Shown: piece by piece, positions 16,459 to 23,569 of the stretch
Numbering within the stretch: the first letter of the stretch is position 1
How the letters are laid out: the number at the start of each line of letters is the position of its first letter
Source of the DNA: Mycolicibacterium pyrenivorans
GTDB taxonomy: Bacteria > Actinomycetota > Actinomycetes > Mycobacteriales > Mycobacteriaceae
Reading direction: 5' to 3'
NCBI RefSeq assembly: GCF_025821625.1
Contig: NZ_JACKSH010000168.1
Location: 1-34,322 of the forward strand
Length of the DNA: 34,322 nt
Translations under genes and position numbers: made by a program
Notes under the pieces: model-generated
What the model was told of the DNA's origin: nothing
Databases searched by the model: none
What the model saw: the letters and a program-made list of their open reading frames with translations, nothing else

Positions 16459-17711
16459 CCGATGCGACTGCGGGGCCCTCGGGCGCGGTCACCCGGGGCA
16501 GCGTGGTCCGTGTCGGAGCGGCGACGGCACTGTCGGCGCTGTGCGGGTACGCGGTGCTCTACCTCGCCGCGCGCGACCTGGAGCCTGCCGGGTTCTCCGT
16601 GTTCGGGGTGTTCTGGGGAGCGTTCGGGCTGGCCAGCGGTGCCGCCTTCGGCCTGCTGCAGGAGACGACGCGCGAGGTCCGCTCCCTGGATCGCCGCCGC
16701 GCCGATCCAGAGGGTGAGCGAACCCACCCGCTGCGGATCGCGACCGGGGTCGGTCTCGCCGCAGCGGCGTTGATCGCGCTCACCTCCCCGCTGTGGTCGG
16801 CGCACGTCTTCGTCGAAGATCGCCTTCTCAGCGTCGCGCTGCTGTCCGTCGGGCTGGCGGGCTTCTGCCTGCACACCACGCTTCTCGGTGCGCTCGCCGG
16901 GGTCGACCGGTGGTCCGAGTACGGCGCGCTGATGGTCACCGACGCGGTGCTGCGGGTGACCGTCGCGGCGGCCACCTTCGCGGTGGGCTGGGGGCTCGGC
17001 GGCTATCTGTGGGCCACCGTCGCGGGCTCGATCGCGTGGCTGTTGATGATGCTCGCCTCGCCGGCGACACGCGCGGCCGCCCGATTGCGCGCGCCGGGCG
17101 GCACGATGACATTCCTGCGCGGTGCCGGGCATTCGATCGCCGCCGCCGGTGCCAGCGCCGTGCTGGTGATGGGTTTTCCCGTGCTGCTGAAGGCCACCTC
17201 GGGCGGCGATCTCGGGGCCGCGGGCGGGGTGGTGATCCTCGCAGTGACGCTGACCCGCGCTCCGCTGCTCGTTCCGCTCACCGCGATGCAGGGCAATCTG
17301 ATCGCACATTTCGTCGACCAGCGCAGCCACCGACTGCGGGCGCTGATCGTGCCCGCGGCCGTGGTCGGCGCGCTCGGCGTCGTCGGGGTCGCCGCCGCGG
17401 GGATGTTCGGACCCTGGCTGCTGCAGGCGGCCTTCGGTGCGGAGTACGTCGCCGACGGCGTCCTGCTGGCCTGGTTCACCGCGGCAGCGGTGGCGATCGC
17501 ACTGCTGACGCTGACCGGTGCGGCCACGGTGGCCGCCGCGCTGCACCGCGGCTACGCGGCAGGCTGGCTGTCCGCAACCGTGGCCTCCGCGCTGCTGCTG
17601 CTGCTGCCGCTGGATCTCGAGGTGCGTACCGTGGTCGCCCTGTTGTGCGGGCCGCTGCTCGGCATGGCCGTGCACCTCGTCGCGCTCGCCAGGGTTCCCG
17701 CCGCCGGATAG
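16455..17711 (+). CDS. Polysaccharide/lipid flippase-like membrane protein (Rv3630-like)
   Basis: A 418-residue protein with about 12 hydrophobic segments, of the Wzx/MATE-like oligosaccharide transporter type. It starts with a short hydrophilic stretch, then RGSVVRVGAATALSALCGYAVLYLAARDLEPAGFSVFGVFW, which is typical of Wzx-like proteins at their first two helices, and continues with alternating Leu/Ala/Val-rich helices and short basic loops (TRAAARLRAPGG; QRSHRLRAL). The GTG at 16455-16457 overlaps the M1 peptidase stop. From memory of M. tuberculosis it corresponds to Rv3630. It could carry a lipid-linked envelope precursor, or the product of the synthetase encoded two genes upstream; neither is shown by sequence. 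Confidence 0.85.
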   Translation: MTDATAGPSGAVTRGSVVRVGAATALSALCGYAVLYLAARDLEPAGFSVFGVFWGAFGLASGAAFGLLQETTREVRSLDRRRADPEGERTHPLRIATGVGLAAAALIALTSPLWSAHVFVEDRLLSVALLSVGLAGFCLHTTLLGALAGVDRWSEYGALMVTDAVLRVTVAAATFAVGWGLGGYLWATVAGSIAWLLMMLASPATRAAARLRAPGGTMTFLRGAGHSIAAAGASAVLVMGFPVLLKATSGGDLGAAGGVVILAVTLTRAPLLVPLTAMQGNLIAHFVDQRSHRLRALIVPAAVVGALGVVGVAAAGMFGPWLLQAAFGAEYVADGVLLAWFTAAAVAIALLTLTGAATVAAALHRGYAAGWLSATVASALLLLLPLDLEVRTVVALLCGPLLGMAVHLVALARVPAAG

Positions 17712-17754
17712 CCGGCGCGCGATGCCTGGGCGACGCCCCGCGGCGGCAGACGAA

Positions 17755-17792
17755 TACGCTGCAGGGCTGAGGTCGAGACAGAAGGAGACGAC
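17755..17792 (+). promoter_or_regulatory. Promoter-like -10 and ribosome binding site for galE
   Basis: TACGCT at 17755-17760 fits the mycobacterial TANNNT -10, and AAGGAG at 17782-17787 lies five bases before the galE ATG. Together they suggest that galE can be expressed separately from the synthetase operon with a leader of roughly 25 bases. Confidence 0.4.
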
Positions 17793-18773
17793 ATGGGCTG
17801 GCTGGTGACCGGCGGCGCTGGGTACATCGGTTCGCACGTGGCCCGCGCCCTGCTCGACGCCGACCTCCCGGTGGTGGTGATCGACGACCTGTCCACGGGA
17901 TTCGAGGAGTTCGTCCCGCACTCCGCGACGTTCGTCCGCGGCACGCTGCTGGACAGGGGGTTGATCGAGGACACGCTGCGGCGCTTCGAGTTGCGCGGGG
18001 TCATCCACATCGCGGGATACAAATTCGCGGGCGAGTCGGTGAAGCGCCCACTGCACACCTACGAGCAGAACGTCACGACCACGGTGAACCTGCTGCAGGC
18101 GATGGAGCTGACCGGGGTCGACAGGATCGTGTTCTCCTCCAGCGCCGCCACCTTCGGCACCCCCGGCGTCGAGATCGTCGACGAGACCACCCCGACGGTG
18201 CCCGAGTCGCCGTACGGGGAGACGAAGCTGATCGGTGAGTGGCTGCTGCGTGACGCCGGACGTGCCACCGGACTTCGTCACACCAGCCTGCGGTACTTCA
18301 ACGTCGTCGGCTCCGGCTCGCAGCGGTTGTTCGACGCCAGCCCGCACAACCTGTTCCCGAAGGTGTTCGACATGCTCTACCGCGGCGCGAGCCCGAGCAT
18401 CAACGGTGCCGACTATCCGACGCCGGATGGCACCTGCGTGCGCGACTACATCCACGTCTCCGATCTCGCCGCCGCCCACGTCGCGGCCGCGCAGCGTCTC
18501 GACGACGGGCTGGAGGTGGAGCCGGTGTACAACCTCGGAAGCGGTGCGGGCACCTCGGTGCGGGAGATCATGACCGCGATCCGCGACGTCACCGGGGTCG
18601 CGTTCGAGCCTGCGATCATGCCGCGTCGGCCGGGTGACCCCGCGAGGATCGTGGCTGCCGGCGATCTCGCCGCACGGGATCTCGGCTGGAAGATGCGGCA
18701 TTCTCTCGAGGAGATGGTCGCCTCGGCGTGGATTGCCCGTCAGCACGCCGGAGATGCCTACCCGCACTCGTGA
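17793..18773 (+). CDS. galE: UDP-glucose 4-epimerase (GalE1-like, extended SDR)
   Basis: A 326-residue NAD-dependent epimerase that interconverts UDP-glucose and UDP-galactose, the source of galactofuranose for arabinogalactan. The nucleotide-binding motif GGAGYIGSH is at residues 7-15, FSSSAATFG at 114-122 supplies the catalytic Ser, and SPYGETK gives Tyr141 and Lys145. LRYFNVVGS, DYPTPDGTCVRDYIHVSDLAAAH and the C-terminal RPGDPARIVA are typical of GalE. It matches M. tuberculosis GalE1 (Rv3634c); in that literature an rmlB-like reading of this gene also exists, but the motifs favour GalE. A strong Shine-Dalgarno sequence precedes the ATG. The stop overlaps the next gene's GTG. Confidence 0.93.
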   Translation: MGWLVTGGAGYIGSHVARALLDADLPVVVIDDLSTGFEEFVPHSATFVRGTLLDRGLIEDTLRRFELRGVIHIAGYKFAGESVKRPLHTYEQNVTTTVNLLQAMELTGVDRIVFSSSAATFGTPGVEIVDETTPTVPESPYGETKLIGEWLLRDAGRATGLRHTSLRYFNVVGSGSQRLFDASPHNLFPKVFDMLYRGASPSINGADYPTPDGTCVRDYIHVSDLAAAHVAAAQRLDDGLEVEPVYNLGSGAGTSVREIMTAIRDVTGVAFEPAIMPRRPGDPARIVAAGDLAARDLGWKMRHSLEEMVASAWIARQHAGDAYPHS

Positions 18774-20536
18774 GATCCTGGGTCGCCCGCACAGCTGTGG
18801 CGCTGATCGCGCTGCAACTGGCGATCCGCGCGGTGCTGGCGTTCGGCGGCTATTTCTACTGGGACGACCTGATCTTGGTCGGCCGCGCCGGCACCCAGGG
18901 GCTGCTGTCGCCGGGCTACCTGTTCGACGACCACGACGGGCACGTCATGCCCGGCGCGTTCCTGGTCGCCGGGGTCATCACCCGGCTCGCACCGCTGGAC
19001 TGGCTGTGGCCCGCGATCAGCCTCGTGGTGCTCGCGCTCGTGGCGTCGCTGGCGCTGCTGCGGGCGCTGCATGTGATCCTCGGCTGGCGTCCGGTGTTGT
19101 TGGTGCCCCTGACGTTTGCCTTGTTCACGCCGCTGGCGGTTCCCGGCTTCGCCTGGTGGGCGGCGGCGTTGAACTCACTGCCGATGCTGGCCGCGATGGC
19201 GTGGGTGTGCGCCGACGCGATCCAGTTGGTGCGCACCGGCGACCGACGCTATGCGCTCACCGGGGCCCTGGCATACCTCGGCGGGCTGTTGTTCTTCGAG
19301 AAGTCGGCGGTCGTCGCGTTCGTCGCGTTCACCGTCACGGCGCTGTACTTCCATGTCACCGACAGCGGATCGGTCCGCGAAGTCTGGCGCCGCGGGGTGC
19401 GCCTGTGGACGGTGTGCCTGACGCTCACTGTCGCCTGGGTCGGCGTGTATCTGATGGTCGTCGATCAGCAACGCTGGAGTCTCGACCTGTCGATGACGCG
19501 GGATCTGTTGTGGCGCTCGTTCACTCACGGCATCGTTCCGGGTCTCGTCGGCGGGCCGTGGGACTGGCAGCGGTGGGCGCCGGCATCGCCGTGGGCGACC
19601 CCTCCCGTGGCGGTGATGGTCCTCGGCTGGGTCGCGCTTGCCGGTGTCGTCGCGGTGACGTTGCTCCGCAAGCAACGCATCGGACCGGCGTGGCTGGCGG
19701 CTCTGGGATATGCGGTGGCCTGCCAGGTTCCGATCTACCTGATGCGCTCGTCGCGGTTCACCGCTCTGGAACTGGCACAGACGTTGCGTTACCTGCCCGA
19801 CCTCGTCGTGGTGCTGGCGTTGCTGGCCGCCGTCGGCCTGTGCGCACCCAACCGGGAGCGGTCGCGGTGGCTGGATTCGTCTGCGGCGCGGTCGATTTCG
19901 GTCGGATGCGTCGCGGTGGCCTTCGTGGCCAGCTGTGGCTACTCGACCGCGACGTTCCTCACCAGCTGGCGTGACAACCCCGCACAGCCGTACCTGCAGA
20001 ACGCGCGGAGTGCTCTGGCTGCCGCGCACGCCTCCTCGGCGGCGCCGATGCTGGACCAGGAGGTCGACCCGCTGGTGCTGCAGCGGGTGGCGTGGCCGGA
20101 GAACCTGGCCAGCCACATGTTCGCCCTGCTCCCCGATCGTCCCGAATTCTCATCGGCCACCGGGGAGTTGCGAATGCTGGACGTGAAGGGCAACCTGGTC
20201 GACGCCAAGGTGACCTGGGTGCGTTCCATCCGTCCCGGCCCGGCTCCGCAGTGCGGGTATCTGGTGCAGCCCGACTTCCCGGTCAGCATGCCGCTGGACG
20301 GACCGTTGCTCCCCGCCGACTGGACCGCCGAGATCAACTACCTGGCCAACAGCGACGGCTCGATGACGTTGTCGCTGGCCGACGGTGACGAGGTCAAGGT
20401 TCCGGTCCGCCCCGGCCTCAACCGCGTGTACGTGCGGCTGCCGGGCGCCGGCGAGGCGATCACCGTGCGGGCGAACACGTCGGCGCTGTCGGTGTGCGTC
20501 GCAGCGGGCCCGGTCGGGTTCGTGGCGCCGCGGTAG
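18770..20536 (+). CDS. GT-C-like multi-pass membrane protein (Rv3635-like)
   Basis: A 588-residue membrane protein with about ten hydrophobic helices in the first 400 residues and a soluble C-terminal domain of about 170 residues outside or at the membrane. An acidic pair directly after the first helix (GGYFYWDDLILVGRAG, about 22-37) resembles the catalytic D/E motif in the first extracytoplasmic loop of GT-C glycosyltransferases that use polyprenyl-phosphate sugars. Later features include FFEKSAVVAF and SRFTALELAQTLRYLPD. The GTG start overlaps the galE stop (GTGA), which fits an envelope sugar role. From memory it matches Rv3635, a conserved membrane protein of uncertain function. A glycosyltransferase activity is inference. 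Confidence 0.82.
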   Translation: MRSWVARTAVALIALQLAIRAVLAFGGYFYWDDLILVGRAGTQGLLSPGYLFDDHDGHVMPGAFLVAGVITRLAPLDWLWPAISLVVLALVASLALLRALHVILGWRPVLLVPLTFALFTPLAVPGFAWWAAALNSLPMLAAMAWVCADAIQLVRTGDRRYALTGALAYLGGLLFFEKSAVVAFVAFTVTALYFHVTDSGSVREVWRRGVRLWTVCLTLTVAWVGVYLMVVDQQRWSLDLSMTRDLLWRSFTHGIVPGLVGGPWDWQRWAPASPWATPPVAVMVLGWVALAGVVAVTLLRKQRIGPAWLAALGYAVACQVPIYLMRSSRFTALELAQTLRYLPDLVVVLALLAAVGLCAPNRERSRWLDSSAARSISVGCVAVAFVASCGYSTATFLTSWRDNPAQPYLQNARSALAAAHASSAAPMLDQEVDPLVLQRVAWPENLASHMFALLPDRPEFSSATGELRMLDVKGNLVDAKVTWVRSIRPGPAPQCGYLVQPDFPVSMPLDGPLLPADWTAEINYLANSDGSMTLSLADGDEVKVPVRPGLNRVYVRLPGAGEAITVRANTSALSVCVAAGPVGFVAPR

Positions 20537-20556
20537 CGCTGTGCGACGCTGGACGC

Positions 20557-20928
20557 ATGACCGATATTCGTGAGACGGGTTACCGGGTTTTCCGTGAGAT
20601 GTTGCCGGGTGTGCTGCCCGACGGCGTCGACAGGATCGGCGACGGCGGGTTCGGCGACGAACTGCTCGAGATCGGCATCGACAACGTGTTCGGCCGGCTG
20701 TGGGCCCGCGAGGGGTTGAGCCGACGCGACCGCAGCCTGGTCACACTGGGCATTCTGATCGCGTTGCGCGCCACCGACGAACTCGGGTTCCACGTGCAGA
20801 TCGCCCGCAACAACGGGCTGACCGAAGACGAGATCGCCGAGGTCGTCTACCACTCGAGCGGCTATGCCGGATTCCCCGCCGCGAACACCGCGTGCAAGGT
20901 GGCCAGGGAGGCGCTCGACGAGGCATGA
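20557..20928 (+). CDS. Carboxymuconolactone decarboxylase family protein
   Basis: A 123-residue protein of the PcaC-like CMD family. Visible features are GLSRRDRSLVTLGILIALRATDEL, then FHVQIARNNGLTEDEIAEVVYHSSGYAGFPAANTA, which matches the gamma-carboxymuconolactone decarboxylase core with its E/H residues. There is no CxxC pair, so it is not an AhpD-type peroxidase partner. No other beta-ketoadipate pathway gene is nearby, so the substrate is open. It starts 20 bases after the GT-C-like gene and is followed immediately by a GC-rich hairpin. Confidence 0.88.
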   Translation: MTDIRETGYRVFREMLPGVLPDGVDRIGDGGFGDELLEIGIDNVFGRLWAREGLSRRDRSLVTLGILIALRATDELGFHVQIARNNGLTEDEIAEVVYHSSGYAGFPAANTACKVAREALDEA

Positions 20929-20943
20929 CCCGCCGTCGGCGGG
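20929..20943 (+). terminator. Hairpin directly after the CMD-family gene
   Basis: CCCGCC (20929-20934) and GGCGGG (20938-20943) form a perfect 6-bp stem with a three-base loop, beginning at the base after the stop codon. There is no T run, so it is a mycobacterial-type, non-canonical terminator candidate that would close the plus-strand operon. Confidence 0.45.
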
Positions 20944-20969
20944 CTAACCATGAACTACGCGCGCCTCGA

Positions 20970-21026
20970 AACTCTTGACGTTGTATCGTATTGTCCTTTT
21001 ATTGACATACCGCAAGAGTTAAGGGG
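20970..21026 (+). promoter_or_regulatory. AT-rich promoter flanked by an 8-bp inverted repeat, upstream of the two-gene accessory operon
   Basis: AACTCTTG (20970-20977) and CAAGAGTT (21013-21020) are perfect inverted copies 35 bases apart. The left arm overlaps a TTGACG -35 box (20975-20980); a TTTATT -10 candidate lies 17 bases on (20998-21003). The right arm abuts the AAGGGG ribosome binding site (21021-21026). The stretch is markedly richer in A and T than its surroundings. The geometry fits autoregulation by the helix-turn-helix protein of the same operon. Confidence 0.5.
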
Positions 21027-21033
21027 ATCATGA

Positions 21034-21285
21034 GTGAACAGCGACATTGCGGACATCGCCAATTGGGCGCAGTCGCAGGGCTGGACCGTCAACGACGACA
21101 CCAAGGGCTACACCCGGTTCTACGACCCGCGAGGCAACTACGTCGGCCGATACCCGGCGACGCCGAGCAACCCGCGCCGCCGCATGGCCGACCTGCACGT
21201 CGCACTCCGCAAAGCGGGCCTCCAAGTGCCGCCACCAAGCAAGAAGGAACAGAAAGCCCAGCGCAGAAAGGAGAAGGGCCGGTGA
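21034..21285 (+). CDS. Small HicA-like protein, possible toxin of a toxin-antitoxin-type pair
   Basis: An 83-residue basic protein. The N-terminal half has IANWAQSQGWTVNDD, then GYTRFYDPRGNYVGRYPATPSNPRRRMADLHVALRKAGL, and a Lys/Arg-rich tail. The layout (short helix, a G-x-x-x-F-Y-D-P strand, a strand ending in Y-P-x-T-P, and a final helix ending ALRKAGL) recalls the HicA mRNA-interferase fold, but the HicA catalytic His in its G-S-H motif has no clear counterpart. I chose the GTG at 21034 because AGGGG lies seven bases upstream; the ATG at 21030 is in another frame. Its stop overlaps the next gene as GTGA. I know of no assigned function; toxin activity is inference. Confidence 0.65.
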   Translation: MNSDIADIANWAQSQGWTVNDDTKGYTRFYDPRGNYVGRYPATPSNPRRRMADLHVALRKAGLQVPPPSKKEQKAQRRKEKGR

Positions 21286-21896
21286 CCGACTGGGTTGTGC
21301 GCACTACCTTCGACGTCGACCCCGACGAGGCGACGATGGACGCGTGGGAGACCGCACTGGATGAGCGCGGCGTCGACGGGTCGCTGTCCCGGATTCCGAA
21401 GCTGCACCAGGCGACCATGACCGTCTATCTGCCGATCTCCGACATGATCAAGGCCACCTGCGAGGGTTGTGACCTTGCCGCCGAGATCATCGGCCGCCCG
21501 CCGATCGGTGTGGAGACGATCACCGAGGACGAGCAGCAGCGCCGCGCTGATGAGCCGACCCTGCCGGAGTTGATGTCCGCCGCGGAGATCGCTGAGGAAC
21601 TCGGTGTGGCACGGCAGCGGGTGCACCAACTGCGTTCTACAGCCGCGTTTCCCAGCCCCCTGGCCGAGCTGCGGGGGGGTGCGATATGGGATGCCGCGGC
21701 GGTCCGCAAGTTCGCGCACGACTGGGAACGAAAGCCCGGGCGACCTCGTCAGAGCCGGCGGACGGCTTATCGCAAACCCGATGGCAGGCTCATCGACCTC
21801 ACATATCTGGAGAGCCGCGGCGTTTCACTGACCCAGGCAGACATCGACCGCATGCCGCCTGAGGAGCTCGACAGGATCCTTCGCGAATACGAATGA
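21282..21896 (+). CDS. Two-domain protein with central helix-turn-helix, partner of the HicA-like protein
   Basis: A 204-residue protein. Residues 1-90 (TDWVVRTTFDVDPDEATMDAWETALDERG ... MTVYLPISDM ... IGRPPIGVETIT) look like a small alpha/beta domain; residues about 91-155 carry an excisionase/MerR-like helix-turn-helix, LMSAAEIAEELGVARQRVHQLR followed by a wing-like segment and IWDAAAVRKFAHDW; the tail (RLIDLTYLESRGVSLTQADIDRMPPEELDRILREYE) is acidic. The GTG start overlaps the upstream stop and has GGAG nearby. By position and domain content it could be the antitoxin and operon repressor, like HicB proteins that combine a partial RNase H-like fold with a DNA-binding domain. Other reading: an ordinary phage-derived regulator. 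Confidence 0.7.
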   Translation: MTDWVVRTTFDVDPDEATMDAWETALDERGVDGSLSRIPKLHQATMTVYLPISDMIKATCEGCDLAAEIIGRPPIGVETITEDEQQRRADEPTLPELMSAAEIAEELGVARQRVHQLRSTAAFPSPLAELRGGAIWDAAAVRKFAHDWERKPGRPRQSRRTAYRKPDGRLIDLTYLESRGVSLTQADIDRMPPEELDRILREYE

Positions 21897-22065
21897 GGGA
21901 GGCCAGGCTGCTGGCTATGAAGTTCCCGTTCGCTTAGACGAAGAGGACACCCCGGTCAGCAGCCGGTGGCGGCTCGCGCCGAGCGCCACGGCGAATGCAA
22001 CTGCCGTCGCCGCGGCCAAGAGCAGAAGCCAAGCTGGTTCTGAGACTGTTTACGCTGGCAGACGG
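21897..22065. other. Short non-coding patch between the accessory operon and tRNA-Thr
   Basis: Holds an inverted repeat, GGCTGCTG (21906-21913) and CAGCAGCC (21957-21964), a TTCG/CGAA mini-hairpin around 21928-21941, and the minus-strand open frame described separately. No duplicate of the tRNA 3' end, which would mark an attachment site, was seen by eye. Confidence 0.4.
21915..22049 (-). pseudogene. Possible remnant of a membrane-protein C-terminus
   Basis: The minus strand has an open frame of 44 codons ending in TAG (21915-21917). It encodes a hydrophobic helix (AWLLLLAAATAVAFAVALGA) followed by a basic, Ser-rich tail (SRHRLLTGVSSSSKRTGTS). It has no ATG, and a stop codon lies just upstream (22050-22052) beside the tRNA. 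It may be the end of a gene cut off when DNA was gained or lost at tRNA-Thr, or a chance frame. Confidence 0.3.
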
Positions 22066-22138
22066 AGCCGCCCAGGGGAATCGAACCCCTGACCTATTCA
22101 TTACGAGTGAATTGCTCTACCGACTGAGCTAGGGCGGC
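22066..22138 (-). tRNA. tRNA-Thr (anticodon CGT)
   Basis: A complete 73-base cloverleaf: acceptor stem GCCGCCC/GGGCGGC, D stem GCTC/GAGC, anticodon stem ATTCA/TGAAT with loop CTCGTAA (anticodon CGT, reading ACG), variable loop AGGTC, T stem AGGGG/CCCCT with TTCGATT, and discriminator T. The CCA end is not encoded. Its 3' end points at the accessory patch 20929-22065. Confidence 0.97.
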
Positions 22139-22194
22139 GTGCCGGGGGGCGATGAGCGCTCACGCGAAGAGCGTTCGATCCCGCCGGCGGCCTG

Positions 22195-22224
22195 AGTCTA
22201 CGACAGGGCCGGTCGGCTACCCAA
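22195..22224 (-). promoter_or_regulatory. Promoter for tRNA-Thr
   Basis: On the minus strand TTGGGT (22219-22224) and TAGACT (22195-22200) are 18 bases apart and lie about 57 bases before the mature tRNA 5' end. They fit mycobacterial -35 and TANNNT -10 elements with a short precursor leader. Confidence 0.5.
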
Positions 22225-22260
22225 GTTGATCCCGGGTCGGACGCTCCAGCCCGCCGGGCG

Positions 22261-23487
22261 TCAGCCGCGCAGCGCCTGACCGACGGTGCCGACCATCGCG
22301 TCGACCGCGAACTTGGGCTTGACGTTGACCGCAAGGGCCTCGCGACACTCCAGCACCGCCTCGATGCAGCGCAGCAGCTTCTCGGGCGTCGCGTGAGCCG
22401 CCATCGCCGCGACCTTCTCCGCCATGTCGGGATGGTTCGGCGTCACGTCCGCCGCACCCGACGAGACCAGCAGGGCGTCCCGGAAGTAGGTGGCGAGGTC
22501 GATCAGGGCCCGGTCGAGCGCGTCGCGCGACGCGCGGGTCTGACGTGACTTCTGGCGACGCTCGAGATCCTTGATCGCACCGGTGGCGCCGCGCATCGTC
22601 CCGGCGGTGCCCTTGCCCGTGCCGCCGGCGCCCAGCGCGGTGCGCAACTCCTCTGCCTCGGCCTCGTTGCGGTCCCCGGTCAGCGCCTTGGCCTCCGCCT
22701 CGGCCGTGGCCACCAACTCCTCGGCGGCGGCATAGGCGCGCGAGGGCGTCGCGGCGTCGCGCGCCAGGCTCAGTGCCCGCAGCCGCCGCTGCCGCGCCTG
22801 CTCGTCGGTCGCCAGCCGTCTGGCCCGTCCGACATGTCCGCCGCTGACCGACGCCGCCCACGCCGCATCGTTCTCGGGAAGCCCGTCGGACTCCATCAGC
22901 ACCCCGGCGATGGCGTCCACCGGCGGGGTGACCAGGGCGACGTGCCTGCAGCGCGACCTCAGCGTGATCGAGATGTCCTCCGGGTCCACCGACGGCGCGC
23001 ACAGCAGGAACACCGTCGACGGCGGTGGTTCCTCGACGACCTTCAGCAGCGCGTTGGCCGCTCCCTCGGTGAGCCTGTCGGCATCCTCGATCACGACGAT
23101 CTGCCAGCGGCCGGTGCCTGGCCGTCGCGATGCGATCTGCACGATGGTGCGCATCGCGTCCACGCCGATGGACAGTCCCTCCGGGATGATCCGGCGCACG
23201 TCGGCGTGGGTGCCCGCCATGGTCGTGGCGCAGGCCCGGCACTCGCCGCAGCCCGGGGTGGCCCCCGAGGTGCACTGCAGGGCGGCCGCGAAGCACAGTG
23301 CAGCCACCGACCGGCCCGACCCCGGCGGCCCGGTGATGAGCCACGCGTGCGTCATCGTCCCCACTGCGGCTCCGGCCACGTCGCCGCCGTCACTGTGAGC
23401 CGAATCACCGCGGGCGGCGCGCGCGGCGGCCGTCAGCTCCGACTCCACAGCGTCCTGGCCCACAAGACGCGAGAAAACACCTGCCAT
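22261..23487 (-). CDS. holB: DNA polymerase III subunit delta'
   Basis: A 408-residue clamp-loader subunit that helps open and place the sliding clamp during replication. GPPGSGRS at residues 53-60 is the Walker A-like loop, which in delta' subunits often does not bind ATP. Four zinc-binding cysteines follow (C72, C80, C83, C86 in QC...GCGECRAC). VVIEDADRLTEGAANALLKVVEEPPPSTVFLLC and SRCRHVAL are the delta'/DnaX core motifs (DExx and SRC). The C-terminal helical collar region follows. The ATG at 23485-23487 gives the conserved MAGVFSRLVGQ start; TACTGT eight bases upstream suggests near-leaderless transcription. Divergent from the cyclase. Homologue: Rv3644c. Confidence 0.93.
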   Translation of the reverse strand: MAGVFSRLVGQDAVESELTAAARAARGDSAHSDGGDVAGAAVGTMTHAWLITGPPGSGRSVAALCFAAALQCTSGATPGCGECRACATTMAGTHADVRRIIPEGLSIGVDAMRTIVQIASRRPGTGRWQIVVIEDADRLTEGAANALLKVVEEPPPSTVFLLCAPSVDPEDISITLRSRCRHVALVTPPVDAIAGVLMESDGLPENDAAWAASVSGGHVGRARRLATDEQARQRRLRALSLARDAATPSRAYAAAEELVATAEAEAKALTGDRNEAEAEELRTALGAGGTGKGTAGTMRGATGAIKDLERRQKSRQTRASRDALDRALIDLATYFRDALLVSSGAADVTPNHPDMAEKVAAMAAHATPEKLLRCIEAVLECREALAVNVKPKFAVDAMVGTVGQALRG

Positions 23488-23557
23488 CGCCGATAACAGT
23501 AGTGCTGCGAACCGACACGTCCGTCCCAGACGCCCCGTCGCCGTCCGCCGCGCCCGA

Positions 23558-23569
23558 TACGGTGAACCA
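23558..23569 (+). promoter_or_regulatory. Leaderless-type promoter for the adenylate cyclase
   Basis: TACGGT at 23558-23563 fits TANNNT and ends six bases before the ATG at 23570. No Shine-Dalgarno sequence is present. Confidence 0.5.

Noticed and set aside
16326..18767. Minus-strand open frame of 813 codons across the flippase-like gene and galE
   Set aside because: It runs through two clear genes on the other strand, is rich in Arg/Gly/His/Gln, and shows no domain.
20929..21033. Possible second copy of the tRNA-Thr 3' end as an attachment site
   Set aside because: No stretch matching the tRNA 3' end (such as GGGGTTCGATTCCCC) was found by eye in this gap.
21030..21281. ATG at 21030 giving a 288-codon frame that merges into the helix-turn-helix gene
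   Set aside because: It lies only three bases after AGGGG, and the encoded N-terminal part is Arg/Gln/Pro shadow text. The GTG at 21034 and the GTGA-overlap start at 21282 give two sensible proteins.
22165..22190. T-loop-like TTCGATCC next to tRNA-Thr that might mark a second tRNA
   Set aside because: No acceptor, D or anticodon stems could be paired around it.
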